Below are positions 7,616-16,652 of a stretch of 39,539 bases of DNA, in pieces. The translations under genes and the position numbers were made by a program. The notes below the pieces were generated by a model. It was not told the DNA's origin. It saw only the letters and a list, made by a program, of their open reading frames with translations, and searched no databases. Positions within the stretch are counted from its first letter, which is position 1, and the number at the start of each line of letters is the position of its first letter. The DNA comes from Lachnospiraceae bacterium (GTDB taxonomy: Bacteria; Bacillota; Clostridia; Lachnospirales; Lachnospiraceae): assembly GCA_900771195.1 (NCBI GenBank), contig CAAGMZ010000008.1, positions 1 to 39,539 of the forward strand, read 5' to 3'.

Positions 7616-9994
7616 ATGAACACAAAATCACTTAAAACAATCGAATACTACAAGATAATAGATATGCTGACGGAGATGGCATCATGTGAGCCGGGCAAAT
7701 CCCTTTGCAGAAAGCTTATGCCAATGACCGACACAGATGCGATTAATAAGGCTCTCAGAGAGACCACCGATGCCCAGTCAAGAATTTTTCGTGCAGGCAA
7801 CATTTCTTTTGGCGGGCTCAAGGATATCCGTCCCTCCGTCAAAAGCCTTGAAATAGGAAGTTCCCTTGGCATAAAGGAGCTCATGGACATAAGTGCGCTT
7901 CTTGGCGTCGCTTCCTCTGCCCGCCGCTACGGCTGCAGTGATGACGAGGACAGCCCAAAAGATTCCATCAGTTATCTTTTTGACGGAATTGAGCCCCTTG
8001 AGGATGTCAAAAGAGAAATAACACGGTGCATAATCTCGGAGGACGAGATTGCCGATGACGCAAGCCCCGAGCTCAAGAGCATACGGCGCCAGATGCGTAT
8101 CTGTGCTGACCGTATCAAGACCGAGCTTAACAAAATGCTGACCGGAAGTGACCGCACATACCTTCAGGAGGCAGTCATCACCACAAGAGACGGCAGATAC
8201 TGCGTTCCGGTTAAATCCGAATACAAATCGCAGGTTCCGGGCATGGTTCACGACCAGTCCAAAGCAGGCTCCACCTTTTTCATAGAACCCATGTCCGTCG
8301 TCCGGCTTAACAATGAAATTCGCGAGCTTCAGGTTGCAGAAAGCGAAGAAATAGCAAAGATTCTGGCTACACTCTCAGCAATGGCAGGCAACCATACCGC
8401 GGAGCTTTATGCCGATTACGATATACTCAGCTGCCTTGATTTTATTTTTGCCAAAGCACGCTTTTCGCTTTCGTACAAGGGCAGTGAGCCTGTCATGAAC
8501 GACCGCGGCTATATCAATATCAAAAAAGGCCGTCATCCCCTCATTGATTCCGGCAAGGTTGTTCCGATTAATGTGTGCATTGGCGACAAATATGACCAGC
8601 TCATAATCACCGGTCCCAATACCGGTGGTAAAACCGTTACGCTCAAGACTGTGGGGCTTTTTTCCATGATGGGCCAGTCAGGTCTTCACATTCCTGCTGC
8701 AGACAACTCGGAGCTTACGGTATTTGATGATATTTTTGCGGACATAGGAGACGAACAGAGCATTGAGCAGAGCCTGTCCACCTTCTCATCCCACATGAAG
8801 AATATAGTTTACATTCTTAAAAAAGCAGATCAGGGCTCTCTTGTCCTTTTTGATGAGCTCTGCGCCGGAACCGACCCCACAGAAGGCGCGGCGCTGGCCA
8901 TTGCCATACTCACAAGCCTTCACAAGCTTAAGGTGACAACCGTTGCCACAACCCACTACAGTGAGCTGAAGATTTATGCGCTGTCAACCGAGGGTGTTGA
9001 GAACGCATGCTGCGAATTTGACGTAGCCACGCTTGCACCTACCTACAGGCTTCTCATCGGCATTCCCGGCAAAAGCAACGCTTTTGCCATATCCGGTAAG
9101 CTGGGACTTCCTTCGTACATCATAGATGATGCCAAAAGCTCAATGGATTCGGCTGACAAGGATTTTGAGGATGTTATCGCTGACCTCGAAAAAAGCCGTG
9201 TGACAATTGAGAAGGAACAGCTTGAAATCGAGCAGTATAAGAAAGAGGTTGAACAGCTTAAGAAAGAACTTGAAGCCCGTCAGGAGAAGCTTGACATGCG
9301 TTCTGAGGATATTCTCAACAAGGCACGTGAAGAAGCCGCCCTTATTCTTTCCGAAGCGAAAGAGACTGCAGACGAGACCATCCGCACCATGAACAAGGCT
9401 GCTGCCAAGGGAATGTCAGTTGCCGACCTTGAAAAAGAAAGAAGCCGTGTCCGTGAAAGACTGGATAAGGTCAACGCAGGCAGGACAATCAAAGCTGCTG
9501 CTCCTTCGACTGCACATAAACCCGGTGATTTTCATATCGGTGACAAGGTGCATGTGCGAAGTCTGAATCTTGACGGCACTGTTCATACTCTTCCCAATGC
9601 CAAGGGCGAAATATCAGTGACGATGGGAATACTTAACTCTACCGTGAACATTTCCGATTGTGAAATTATCGAAGAGGCTTCGACCACCGAAAAGCTCAAG
9701 TCAAAGTCTTCGGGAATCGGTAAGTTACGCATGTCCAAAACAGCCACCATTTCGCCTGAAATCAATCTTATCGGTATGACCACAGACCAGGCGATAATGA
9801 CGCTCGACAAGTATCTGGATGACGCTTACATTTCCCATATTTCGCCGGTGCGTGTTGTACACGGAAAGGGAACAGGCGCACTAAGGAATGCCGTGCACAA
9901 CTACCTTAAGCGCCAGAAGCATGTGAAATCGTTCCGCCTGGGAGCATACGGTGAGGGTGATTACGGCGTCACAATAGTTGAATTCAAAGAATAG
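7616..9994 (+). CDS. mutS2: MutS2 ATPase with Smr nuclease domain
   Basis: The 792-residue length is typical. An N-terminal lever and clamp region precedes the ABC ATPase core with Walker A GPNTGGKT (333-340) and Walker B LVLFDELCAGTDP; a long coiled coil (about 520-600, rich in Glu/Lys) leads to a KOW-like region and the C-terminal Smr domain (about 713-792, with HGKGTGALR). In Bacillus, MutS2 acts on collided ribosomes and has also been linked to suppression of recombination. The gene is read away from the pseudoprotease operon and is followed by a response regulator only 10 bp later. No strong ribosome site is visible before the ATG. Confidence 0.95.
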   Translation: MNTKSLKTIEYYKIIDMLTEMASCEPGKSLCRKLMPMTDTDAINKALRETTDAQSRIFRAGNISFGGLKDIRPSVKSLEIGSSLGIKELMDISALLGVASSARRYGCSDDEDSPKDSISYLFDGIEPLEDVKREITRCIISEDEIADDASPELKSIRRQMRICADRIKTELNKMLTGSDRTYLQEAVITTRDGRYCVPVKSEYKSQVPGMVHDQSKAGSTFFIEPMSVVRLNNEIRELQVAESEEIAKILATLSAMAGNHTAELYADYDILSCLDFIFAKARFSLSYKGSEPVMNDRGYINIKKGRHPLIDSGKVVPINVCIGDKYDQLIITGPNTGGKTVTLKTVGLFSMMGQSGLHIPAADNSELTVFDDIFADIGDEQSIEQSLSTFSSHMKNIVYILKKADQGSLVLFDELCAGTDPTEGAALAIAILTSLHKLKVTTVATTHYSELKIYALSTEGVENACCEFDVATLAPTYRLLIGIPGKSNAFAISGKLGLPSYIIDDAKSSMDSADKDFEDVIADLEKSRVTIEKEQLEIEQYKKEVEQLKKELEARQEKLDMRSEDILNKAREEAALILSEAKETADETIRTMNKAAAKGMSVADLEKERSRVRERLDKVNAGRTIKAAAPSTAHKPGDFHIGDKVHVRSLNLDGTVHTLPNAKGEISVTMGILNSTVNISDCEIIEEASTTEKLKSKSSGIGKLRMSKTATISPEINLIGMTTDQAIMTLDKYLDDAYISHISPVRVVHGKGTGALRNAVHNYLKRQKHVKSFRLGAYGEGDYGVTIVEFKE

Positions 9995-10004
9995 AGGATT
10001 AATA

Positions 10005-10718
10005 ATGGCAGAAAAACAAAAAGTACTCATAGTTGATGATGATGAAAACATTGCAGAGCTCATATCGCTTTACCTTACAAAGGAATGCTTTGAGACGGAA
10101 ATAGCCAATGACGGCGAGACCGCACTCAGCGTTTTTGATGAGTTCGCTCCCAACCTTATTTTGCTGGACCTGATGCTTCCCGGCATAGACGGTTATCAGG
10201 TATGCAGGGAAATACGCAAAAAAAGCAACACGCCCATAATCATGCTTTCCGCCAAAGGTGAAATTTTTGACAAGGTTCTCGGACTGGAGCTTGGCGCAGA
10301 CGATTACATGATAAAGCCCTTTGACTCCAAGGAACTTGTTGCGCGCGTAAAGGCAGTTCTCCGCCGGTACACGCCTGACGCTAAGCCCGAAACCTCACCT
10401 GCCCAGACAGGCGAATATGTGGAGTATCCCGACCTTATCATCAACCTTACCAACTACTCCGTTACATACATGGGAAAGCCTGTGGATATGCCGCCAAAGG
10501 AACTTGAACTTCTGTATTTCCTTGCCTCATCGCCCAACCAGGTTTTTACCAGAGAGCAGCTTCTTGACCACATCTGGGGTTACGAATACATTGGTGACAC
10601 GCGTACCGTTGATGTCCATATAAAAAGACTCCGTGAGAAAATTCACGACCATGATGCCTGGAGCATAGGCACAGTCTGGGGCATCGGTTACAAATTTGAA
10701 ACTCATGACAGAAAATAG
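10005..10718 (+). CDS. OmpR/PhoB-family response regulator
   Basis: The 237-residue protein has a receiver domain (1 to about 118) with the acidic pocket at D11-D13, the phospho-acceptor Asp55 in LLDLMLPG, and Lys104 in MIKPF. A winged-helix DNA-binding domain (about 140-235) ends in DVHIKRLREKI and GTVWGIGYKF. I chose the ATG at 10005, with AGAGG upstream, over an in-frame TTG at 9978 inside mutS2. It is followed 8 bp later by its histidine kinase. The genes controlled cannot be read from the sequence. Confidence 0.95.
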   Translation: MAEKQKVLIVDDDENIAELISLYLTKECFETEIANDGETALSVFDEFAPNLILLDLMLPGIDGYQVCREIRKKSNTPIIMLSAKGEIFDKVLGLELGADDYMIKPFDSKELVARVKAVLRRYTPDAKPETSPAQTGEYVEYPDLIINLTNYSVTYMGKPVDMPPKELELLYFLASSPNQVFTREQLLDHIWGYEYIGDTRTVDVHIKRLREKIHDHDAWSIGTVWGIGYKFETHDRK

Positions 10719-10726
10719 GTAAATCC

Positions 10727-12160
10727 ATGAAAAACAAGCTTATTTACAAATTTATAGCAGCATTCATAGCAGCTGCCGTAATCAGCTTCTTTGCTGTATC
10801 GATTGTTGGTCCGAGGCTCACTTACCGGCATATTCTCCAAAACGAGGTCAACAGCCTTTATAACGAGGCTTCAAGCATTGCAACCGACTATGGAAATTCA
10901 TACTATTCCGGAACCATTACAACCAAAAATTTTTCGAGCCAGATGTCCACACTTAGTGTCTATCTGGGCAGCAACATAATGCTTCTGTCAACGGACGGCA
11001 AGGTAGTTTTCAATACAGCTTCTGTTGGCACCACGGAAATTCCTGAATTTGATGCTACTGACATGGGCAGCAGCCACTACCGTATCGATACATTTTACGA
11101 CACATATCAGGAGCGCCGGCTCACAGTCCAGTATCCGGTAGAATACAAATTTGCCATCCGCGGCTATATAGTAATAAGCAAACCGATTTCCCATATCAAA
11201 AAAGAAGCCAATGATATTTTTAACTATAACTATTTTACACTTCTTATCACGCTGGCATTGTGCTGCGTATTTGTAATCATTTTTATCCGAAACATCTCGA
11301 CACCCATCGCTAAGATTACCAAGGCTACCGAGCGGTACGCAAAGGGGGATTTTTCCGCCAAAATAAAGCTTGCCCGCAATGACGAGCTTGGCAGGCTTTC
11401 AGATTCCCTTGACTACATGGCGTCCGAAATTGAAAATCTTAACGATTACCAGCGTAAATTCATAGCCAACATTTCCCACGATTTCCGTTCGCCGCTGACT
11501 TCCATCAAAGGATATCTTGAGGCCATGCTTGACGGCACGATACCGCCCGAAGCGCAGGAAAAATACCTTGGCATCGTAATTACGGAAACAGAGCGTCTGA
11601 CCAAGCTCACCAACAATCTTCTCACGATGAATAACATGAATGAAAACGGAATGGCCCTTGACGTAAGTGATTTTGACATTGTTGCAATCATAAAGCAGAC
11701 CATACTTACCTTCGAAGGTCAGTGCGCCAAGAAAAAAATCAAGTTCAAGCTTGTATTTTCCGACAAAGCTCTTTCCGTTTCCGCAGACCAGGAAAAAATA
11801 CAGCAGGTTCTGTATAACCTGATAGACAACGCCATAAAATTCAGCTCCAACGATTCCTCAATAATCATTTCAGCCACCGAAAAGGGTGATAAGATAATGA
11901 TTTCCGTAAAGGATTTCGGCATAGGAATTCCCAAAGACAGCATCTCCAAAATATGGGAGCGCTTTTACAAAACAGACCTTTCCCGTGGAAAGGACAAAAA
12001 AGGAACAGGCCTCGGCCTGTCCATAGTAAAAGATATTATTACCGCCCACAAAGAATACATCGATGTGGTGAGCACCGAAGGCGTGGGTACGGAATTTATT
12101 TTTGCACTTCCCAAATCCAAAGCGTCACGCAATTCATTCGGACTTGGTCTGGGTGACTAA
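10727..12160 (+). CDS. Sensor histidine kinase (partner of the OmpR regulator)
   Basis: At 477 residues it has the classic layout: membrane segment 1 (about 8-27), an extracytoplasmic sensor loop of about 140 residues, membrane segment 2 (about 168-188), HAMP (190-240), HisKA with the phospho-acceptor His251 in NISHDFRSPLTS, and a HATPase domain with N box (NLIDNAIKFS) and G boxes (DFGIGIPKD, GTGLGLSIVKD). All catalytic boxes are intact. The short hydrophilic C-terminal tail (ASRNSFGLGLGD) is not part of the kinase. Its stop overlaps the stop of trmL on the other strand by 4 bp, with no terminator visible between the convergent genes. Confidence 0.95.
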   Translation: MKNKLIYKFIAAFIAAAVISFFAVSIVGPRLTYRHILQNEVNSLYNEASSIATDYGNSYYSGTITTKNFSSQMSTLSVYLGSNIMLLSTDGKVVFNTASVGTTEIPEFDATDMGSSHYRIDTFYDTYQERRLTVQYPVEYKFAIRGYIVISKPISHIKKEANDIFNYNYFTLLITLALCCVFVIIFIRNISTPIAKITKATERYAKGDFSAKIKLARNDELGRLSDSLDYMASEIENLNDYQRKFIANISHDFRSPLTSIKGYLEAMLDGTIPPEAQEKYLGIVITETERLTKLTNNLLTMNNMNENGMALDVSDFDIVAIIKQTILTFEGQCAKKKIKFKLVFSDKALSVSADQEKIQQVLYNLIDNAIKFSSNDSSIIISATEKGDKIMISVKDFGIGIPKDSISKIWERFYKTDLSRGKDKKGTGLGLSIVKDIITAHKEYIDVVSTEGVGTEFIFALPKSKASRNSFGLGLGD

Positions 12161-12651
12161 TCCCAGGAAAAAGTACGTGGACAGCCTTTCAGCTTAAGTC
12201 CCATAAAATCATTCTGTCTGAGTGCCTCATAAAGAACTATGGCAACCGAATTGGACAGATTCAACGAGCGGATGTCGCCCCACATGGGAATCCTGACGCA
12301 CGTGTCCTGATACTCCTTAAGTATGCTCTCCGGAATTCCGGCACTCTCCTTGCCGAACATTATATAACAATCATCCTCATAATTCACGTCAGTGTATGCC
12401 CTCGCTGCTTTGGTAGTAGCCATATAGATTTTGGCACCCTTGTTCCGTTCGAGAAAATCCTCAAAATCCCTGTATACCGTTACATCCAGCTTATCCCAGT
12501 AATCAAGGCCCGCGCGCCTTATCATCTTGTCGTTGATGCGAAACCCACAGGGCTCCACTAAGTGAAGCCTTGTGTTGGTTGCAACACATGTACGTCCTAT
12601 GTTGCCTGTATTTGCCGGCATTTCCGGCTCGTGTAAAACAATGTTAAGCAT
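12157..12651 (-). CDS. trmL: tRNA (cytidine/uridine-34 2'-O)-methyltransferase TrmL
   Basis: This is a compact 164-residue SPOUT-class methyltransferase. The signature NTGNIGRTCVATNTRLHLV (residues 14-32) and the C-terminal knot region (FGKESAGIPE, RIPMWGDIRSLNLSNSVAI) are both complete, and its length equals the family norm. TrmL methylates the wobble ribose of certain tRNA-Leu species. It lies 3 bp after the aminotransferase gene and is the last gene of a four-gene minus-strand operon. Confidence 0.93.
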   Translation of the reverse strand: MLNIVLHEPEMPANTGNIGRTCVATNTRLHLVEPCGFRINDKMIRRAGLDYWDKLDVTVYRDFEDFLERNKGAKIYMATTKAARAYTDVNYEDDCYIMFGKESAGIPESILKEYQDTCVRIPMWGDIRSLNLSNSVAIVLYEALRQNDFMGLKLKGCPRTFSWD

Positions 12652-12654
12652 ATT

Positions 12655-13818
12655 TTAGCCCTGTAAACCTTCAATAAATTTCTCAAGTCTTTCCATTGCA
12701 ATCTTTAAGTTCTTCATAGAGCTTGCATACGACATTCGCAGGAAGCCCTCGCCGCATTCTCCGAATGCATTTCCGGGAACAACTGCCACATGCTGTTCCT
12801 CAAGGAACTTCATGGCAAATTCATCCGAGCTCATTCCGAACCCTGATATGTTGGGGAAAATGTAAAATGCTCCGAACGGTTCAAAGCACTTAAGTCCCAT
12901 TCCCCGAAGCCTCGTAAGCATAAATTTACGTCGGTTATCATATTCGTCCCTCATGGCCTCCATCTCGGCATCACAGTTATGCATGGCATCTATGGCAGCA
13001 TACTGGCTTGTGGTAGGAGCGCACATTATTCCGAACTGGTGTATTTTGAGCATCTGTTTAAGGATGATTTTGGGAGCGCATGCATAGCCAAGTCTCCATC
13101 CGGTCATGGCGTGTGATTTTGAAAAACCGTTGATTACCACGGTTCTTTCCTTCATTCCGTCAAGGGTGGCTATTGAGACATGGTCACTGCCGTATGTCAG
13201 CGATGCATAAATTTCATCCGACAGAACAAAAATATCCTTCTCAATCACGACTTTGGCAATTTCCTCAAGCTCCTCACGGGTCATAATGGCACCTGTGGGA
13301 TTATTGGGGAAAGGCATGACAAGTATCTTGGTCCTTGGCGTAATTGCTGCAAGAAGCTCATCTTTGGTAAGCTTAAAGTCATCCTCTTCCTTAAGGTTGA
13401 TTATGACAGGTACTCCGTCAGCAAGCTTTACGCAGGGAAGGTATGAAACGAAGCTGGGCTGAGGGATTATCACTTCATCACCGGGGTTAAGCATTGCCCT
13501 GAATGCAAGGTCTATGGCCTCGCTTCCGCCCACCGTCACAAGTACCTCATCCTCCGGTTCATAATGCATGTCATAATGTCTCTCAAGAAACGCGGCTATC
13601 TCTGCCCGAAGCTCCTTAAGTCCTGCATTGCTTGTGTAGTATGTTCTGCCCTTCTTAAGTGACTGGATGCCTTCTGCCCGCACCGTCCACGGCGTCACAA
13701 AATCAGGCTCACCTACGCCCAGTGAAATGGCATCCTTCATCTCGCTTACTATATCAAAAAACTTTCGGATTCCCGACGGCTGTATGGCAGCTATTTTGTC
13801 AGATATGGGATTTCTCAT
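12655..13818 (-). CDS. PLP-dependent class I/II aminotransferase
   Basis: The 387-residue fold-type I aminotransferase has its PLP-binding lysine in GFSKSHAMTGWRLGY (about 233-247). The NNPTG motif that contacts the cofactor and the SDEIY Asp are present. The family is PatA-like / aspartate aminotransferase-like; the amino-acid substrate cannot be assigned. Its start codon overlaps the stop of the Lrp regulator by 4 bp (ATGA), so the regulator probably controls or senses the same amino-acid pathway. Confidence 0.92.
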   Translation of the reverse strand: MRNPISDKIAAIQPSGIRKFFDIVSEMKDAISLGVGEPDFVTPWTVRAEGIQSLKKGRTYYTSNAGLKELRAEIAAFLERHYDMHYEPEDEVLVTVGGSEAIDLAFRAMLNPGDEVIIPQPSFVSYLPCVKLADGVPVIINLKEEDDFKLTKDELLAAITPRTKILVMPFPNNPTGAIMTREELEEIAKVVIEKDIFVLSDEIYASLTYGSDHVSIATLDGMKERTVVINGFSKSHAMTGWRLGYACAPKIILKQMLKIHQFGIMCAPTTSQYAAIDAMHNCDAEMEAMRDEYDNRRKFMLTRLRGMGLKCFEPFGAFYIFPNISGFGMSSDEFAMKFLEEQHVAVVPGNAFGECGEGFLRMSYASSMKNLKIAMERLEKFIEGLQG

Positions 13819-14297
13819 GGCGTTACTGACATCCTTTCATCATTTTCCGGAACCTCAAGGATAGTCCCGTGATCCTTATATTTCTGCAATACAAAATGGG
13901 TTGCCGTGCTAAGCACAGCATCAAGGGGTGCGAGCTTATCAGCAACAAAACGTGCAACCTCCTTCATGGTCTTTCCCTCCAGAATGACCGTAAAATCAAA
14001 TCCGCCGGACATCAGATAGAGGGCGTGAACCTCCGGATAATGATAGATGCTTTCAGCAATCATATTGAAATCATTGCCCTTCTGAAGCGTCACCTGAACC
14101 TCGATGAGTGCAGTTACTTTTTCCTCTCCGGTCTTATCCCAGTTGATAAGCGTATGGTAGCCGCATATTATATGCTCTCTCTCCATATCTGCTATCTCAT
14201 TGGCAACGTCTGTTTCGTTTACTCCAAGCTTCTTTGCCAGCTCCGCAATATCAATGCGGCTGTTCTTTTCAAGTATCGCCAAAATCTGTTCTCTCAT
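13815..14297 (-). CDS. Lrp/AsnC-family transcriptional regulator
   Basis: The 160-residue protein has an N-terminal winged HTH (about 3-50, including RIDIAELAKKLGVNETDVANEI) and a C-terminal RAM/AsnC ligand-binding domain (about 65-140, with VHALYLMSGGFDFTVILEG). Such proteins bind amino acids and regulate their metabolism. It overlaps the aminotransferase start by 4 bp and follows the PurM-like gene by 9 bp, so it is part of the operon. A short Met/Asp/Arg-rich tail follows the RAM domain. Confidence 0.93.
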   Translation of the reverse strand: MREQILAILEKNSRIDIAELAKKLGVNETDVANEIADMEREHIICGYHTLINWDKTGEEKVTALIEVQVTLQKGNDFNMIAESIYHYPEVHALYLMSGGFDFTVILEGKTMKEVARFVADKLAPLDAVLSTATHFVLQKYKDHGTILEVPENDERMSVTP

Positions 14298-14306
14298 GTC
14301 ATCCCT

Positions 14307-15251
14307 CTACTTTCTCGCAAGGCAGCTTATATCTTCGCCGTTGCGTATTGTTTTGTCATTGTTATCTGTAAACCTGCCGATAACGCAGGCCGGAATACCG
14401 TTATCATTAAGCTTTGATGCCATAGCCTCTCCATCGTGACAAACGATAAGCAGGCTTCCCGATGACTTCATCCTGTAAGGATTCACCTTAAGGAATGTGC
14501 CGGCTTCCATAATTTCCTGCCTTACCGGAATAGCCTTAAAATCTATGTCAAATCCCATTCTGAGCCTTTCCGACATTTCATAAAGTGCCCCGAAGACTCC
14601 TCCGCCAGACACATCATGCATAAGCTTTGCTCCGGAATTTACGGCAATCTCTGCCTCGTCATGTATTGTGAGCCACTCCCCGCAGTCCCTTATTGTATCA
14701 AGGTAGCTTCGGCTGAACCGCTCTTCCAGCTTTCGTGCCGTCTCCGGGTTGTCAAGCCATATTGCCATCTGTTCAAGGCCTGCCCACTTGGTGGTCACAA
14801 TGAAATCCCCCGGAACCACTTCTTTTTCCCGGCATGCAGGAAGCATTCCAACTGCAGTAACGGACAAAATACTTTGTGAAACCTCAGGCATAACCTCTGT
14901 GTGCCCTCCGATAAGCCTCGTCCCACATCTGCCGCATGCAGCCGTCACGGCCCGGGTTATGGCTTTGAGCTGTGATTCCTCAGTGTCCTCGGAAAGAAAA
15001 AAAACCGACTGTATCCCCGTCACTCTTCCGCCTGCAGCCCATACATTATTGGCTGCCCTGTACACCGCAAGTGCCGGACCTATCCCTTTTGCCGTACCTG
15101 CCGCAGAAGCCGAGCAGACAGTGTAATCACCGTCTTTCGTAAAAGCACAGTCCCTGCCGACCCCGGGTGCCATTCTCTCCGGAATCCCCTTGCCTGCTAT
15201 ATTGGTTACACTTCTTTTCAGAATATTGTCCTGAATCTTACCTGTCTGCAT
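14307..15251 (-). CDS. PurM/HypE-superfamily protein (AIR synthase-related)
   Basis: The 314-residue protein resembles the AIR synthase-related group (PurM, HypE, SelD, ThiL folds), which bind ATP at a dimer interface. Visible features are the N-terminal GVGRDCAF region, a Gly-rich RLIGGHTEVMP segment, and HDVSGGGVFGALYEM in the second domain, which is the ATP-grasp-like Gly-rich loop of the family. It is not purM, since no purine genes surround it, and it is not a canonical hydrogenase gene. The substrate is unknown. It is the first gene of the operon with the Lrp regulator, aminotransferase and trmL, and starts from an ATG with a GAGGTG site. Confidence 0.8.
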   Translation of the reverse strand: MQTGKIQDNILKRSVTNIAGKGIPERMAPGVGRDCAFTKDGDYTVCSASAAGTAKGIGPALAVYRAANNVWAAGGRVTGIQSVFFLSEDTEESQLKAITRAVTAACGRCGTRLIGGHTEVMPEVSQSILSVTAVGMLPACREKEVVPGDFIVTTKWAGLEQMAIWLDNPETARKLEERFSRSYLDTIRDCGEWLTIHDEAEIAVNSGAKLMHDVSGGGVFGALYEMSERLRMGFDIDFKAIPVRQEIMEAGTFLKVNPYRMKSSGSLLIVCHDGEAMASKLNDNGIPACVIGRFTDNNDKTIRNGEDISCLARK

Positions 15252-15281
15252 AAATACTACACCTCAAGTTATTTGCCTATG

Positions 15282-15310
15282 ATTGTAGCATAAGAAATAT
15301 GCCGTGCCAA
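15282..15310 (-). promoter_or_regulatory. Promoter of the PurM-like/Lrp/aminotransferase/trmL operon
   Basis: On the minus strand: TTGGCA (15305-15310), 17-bp spacer, TACAAT (15282-15287), preceded by TGC to form an extended -10. It lies about 30 bp upstream of the first start codon. Confidence 0.75.
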
Positions 15311-15328
15311 CAAAATATTACTTTTCTG

Positions 15329-15357
15329 TTGATATTAACGGCCCGCAAATGTATATT
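15329..15357 (+). promoter_or_regulatory. Candidate promoter for the 15501-17240 genes
   Basis: TTGATA (15329-15334), 17-bp spacer, TATATT (15352-15357). It is about 140 bp upstream of the 15501 gene, so its transcript would cross the minus-strand microprotein gene as antisense. Confidence 0.4.
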
Positions 15358-15370
15358 ATAAGTGGGACTG

Positions 15371-15472
15371 TCAGTTAACAAGCCCCGATACTATGAGCGG
15401 CACTATCATTGCAAGCACAAGAATGAGCGCAATTACCGCCACGATTATTTTCTGAGTTTTTTTATTGAACAT
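15371..15472 (-). CDS. 33-residue single-pass membrane microprotein
   Basis: A complete ORF starts at ATG 15472, with an AAGGAG ribosome site 6-7 nt upstream, and ends at TGA 15371-15373. The product has a basic N-terminus (MFNKKTQK) followed by a hydrophobic segment of about 21 residues (9-31) and ends VSGLVN. It resembles the short Lys-Lys-plus-one-helix proteins of Firmicutes (DUF4044/Prli42-like), but I cannot prove membership. The strong ribosome site, clean topology and position in an otherwise empty gap support a real gene. Its role could be membrane-linked stress signalling, by analogy only. Confidence 0.7.
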   Translation of the reverse strand: MFNKKTQKIIVAVIALILVLAMIVPLIVSGLVN

Positions 15473-15500
15473 ACTTACTCCTTAAATGAGGTTATTAATT

Positions 15501-16130
15501 ATGAGCATACGCGGTCTCGGTCCTTCAATACTTCTGTGCACGTTGATTGTAGGCTTTGAAATTCTCTATCACCGTAAGAAAGACGACAATCGCATAAGGA
15601 AGGAAAAGCAAAAATTCTGGGAGAGAGAATCCGAAGCCAACTCCGTGCGCAAAAAAGACATCACCTTCCTTGACTACATCGATGTTCCGCTTCAATCGCT
15701 GCCGATGGAACCCTGCGACGATGAGGAGATTACCGAATATCAGGACACGATACGGACATTATCGCACAAAAGGATACTGAACCTTGGCGGGCAGACCAAC
15801 ACCGACCTTAAGCTTCAGTACGGACCTGCCAATCTTCCGGAATTAACCGAATACGATAATAATTATATCACATTAGTCAATACTCTTGCAAAGTGGGGTT
15901 CACGTCTTATCAGCCTTGAGCGCCCAGACGATGCCATATCGGTTCTTGAGTATGGCATCAGCGTTAAAACCGATGTGAGCCGCAACTATTATCTTCTTGC
16001 AGACCAGTACAAAAAACGCAATCAGCCGGATAAAATTGATGCTCTCATCGCTACCGCAGACCAGCTTGATTCAATAATGAGAAAATCCATACTGAGTAAG
16101 CTCCGGGAAATCCGCAGTTTCTGTGACTGA
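15501..16130 (+). CDS. Membrane-anchored protein of unknown function, possibly helical-repeat
   Basis: The product is 209 residues. A hydrophobic N-terminus (about 7-24, LGPSILLCTLIVGFEILY) anchors a mainly charged domain. The C-terminal half has alternating helices (WGSRLISLERPDDAISVLEYG, NYYLLADQYKKRNQPDKID) that look like tetratricopeptide-type repeats. I use the ATG at 15501, with a GAGGT site, rather than the upstream in-frame ATG at 15486. It is followed 11 bp later by the DUF2752 gene, so both may belong to one envelope operon. No enzymatic motif is recognised. Confidence 0.7.
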   Translation: MSIRGLGPSILLCTLIVGFEILYHRKKDDNRIRKEKQKFWERESEANSVRKKDITFLDYIDVPLQSLPMEPCDDEEITEYQDTIRTLSHKRILNLGGQTNTDLKLQYGPANLPELTEYDNNYITLVNTLAKWGSRLISLERPDDAISVLEYGISVKTDVSRNYYLLADQYKKRNQPDKIDALIATADQLDSIMRKSILSKLREIRSFCD

Positions 16131-16141
16131 GGTGGCTGCCG

Positions 16142-16600
16142 GTGAACAAGCATACTACATTCAGGAAGCTCCTTAAAGAAAAAGATTCCGACGCCGTTCT
16201 TTATGTGATTGGAATTGCTGTTGCTTTAATTGTGGGAATTGCCTATTTTGCATTTAAACTGCTCGGAAACCACTTTACCGTATTCAGAATTTTAAGCAAC
16301 TGTGTCTTTTGGCAAATGACGGGCTTTTACTGTCCCGGTTGCGGTGGCACAAGGTCTTTTATTTATCTGATTCACGGTGACATAATCAAGAGCATCGTTT
16401 ACTATCCGTTTGTACCATATGCGGTGACTGTCGGACTTATTTTTTATATAAGCCAGACCCTTCGTTTCATAAGCCGCGGCCGTATAAAGGGGCTGCATTT
16501 CGGTAATTGTTTCATTATAATCGGCATAGTACTTATTGCAGGCAACTGGATTATTAAAAATCTCCTGCTCGGAGTCTTTGGAATAACACTTATGATTTGA
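16142..16600 (+). CDS. DUF2752 family membrane protein
   Basis: The 152-residue protein has the DUF2752 signature TGFYCPGCGGTRSFIYLIHGD (about residues 59-79) with its CPGCG pair of cysteines. Three or four hydrophobic segments (about 19-40, 88-112, 118-150) place it in the membrane. The start is GTG at 16142, with a GAGGTGG site upstream. The molecular function of the family is unknown; such genes often lie beside other small envelope proteins, as here (DUF4190 follows by 52 bp). Confidence 0.85.
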   Translation: MNKHTTFRKLLKEKDSDAVLYVIGIAVALIVGIAYFAFKLLGNHFTVFRILSNCVFWQMTGFYCPGCGGTRSFIYLIHGDIIKSIVYYPFVPYAVTVGLIFYISQTLRFISRGRIKGLHFGNCFIIIGIVLIAGNWIIKNLLLGVFGITLMI

Positions 16601-16652
16601 CAGAAGATTGTGTTTATAATATACTGAATTCATCAAATATCGGAGGAAATCA

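Noticed and set aside
16600..16652. TTGACA...TATAAT before the DUF4190 gene as a promoter
   Set aside because: The two boxes are only 12 bp apart, too short for a sigma-A promoter; the TATAAT may still be a -10 with another, weak -35.
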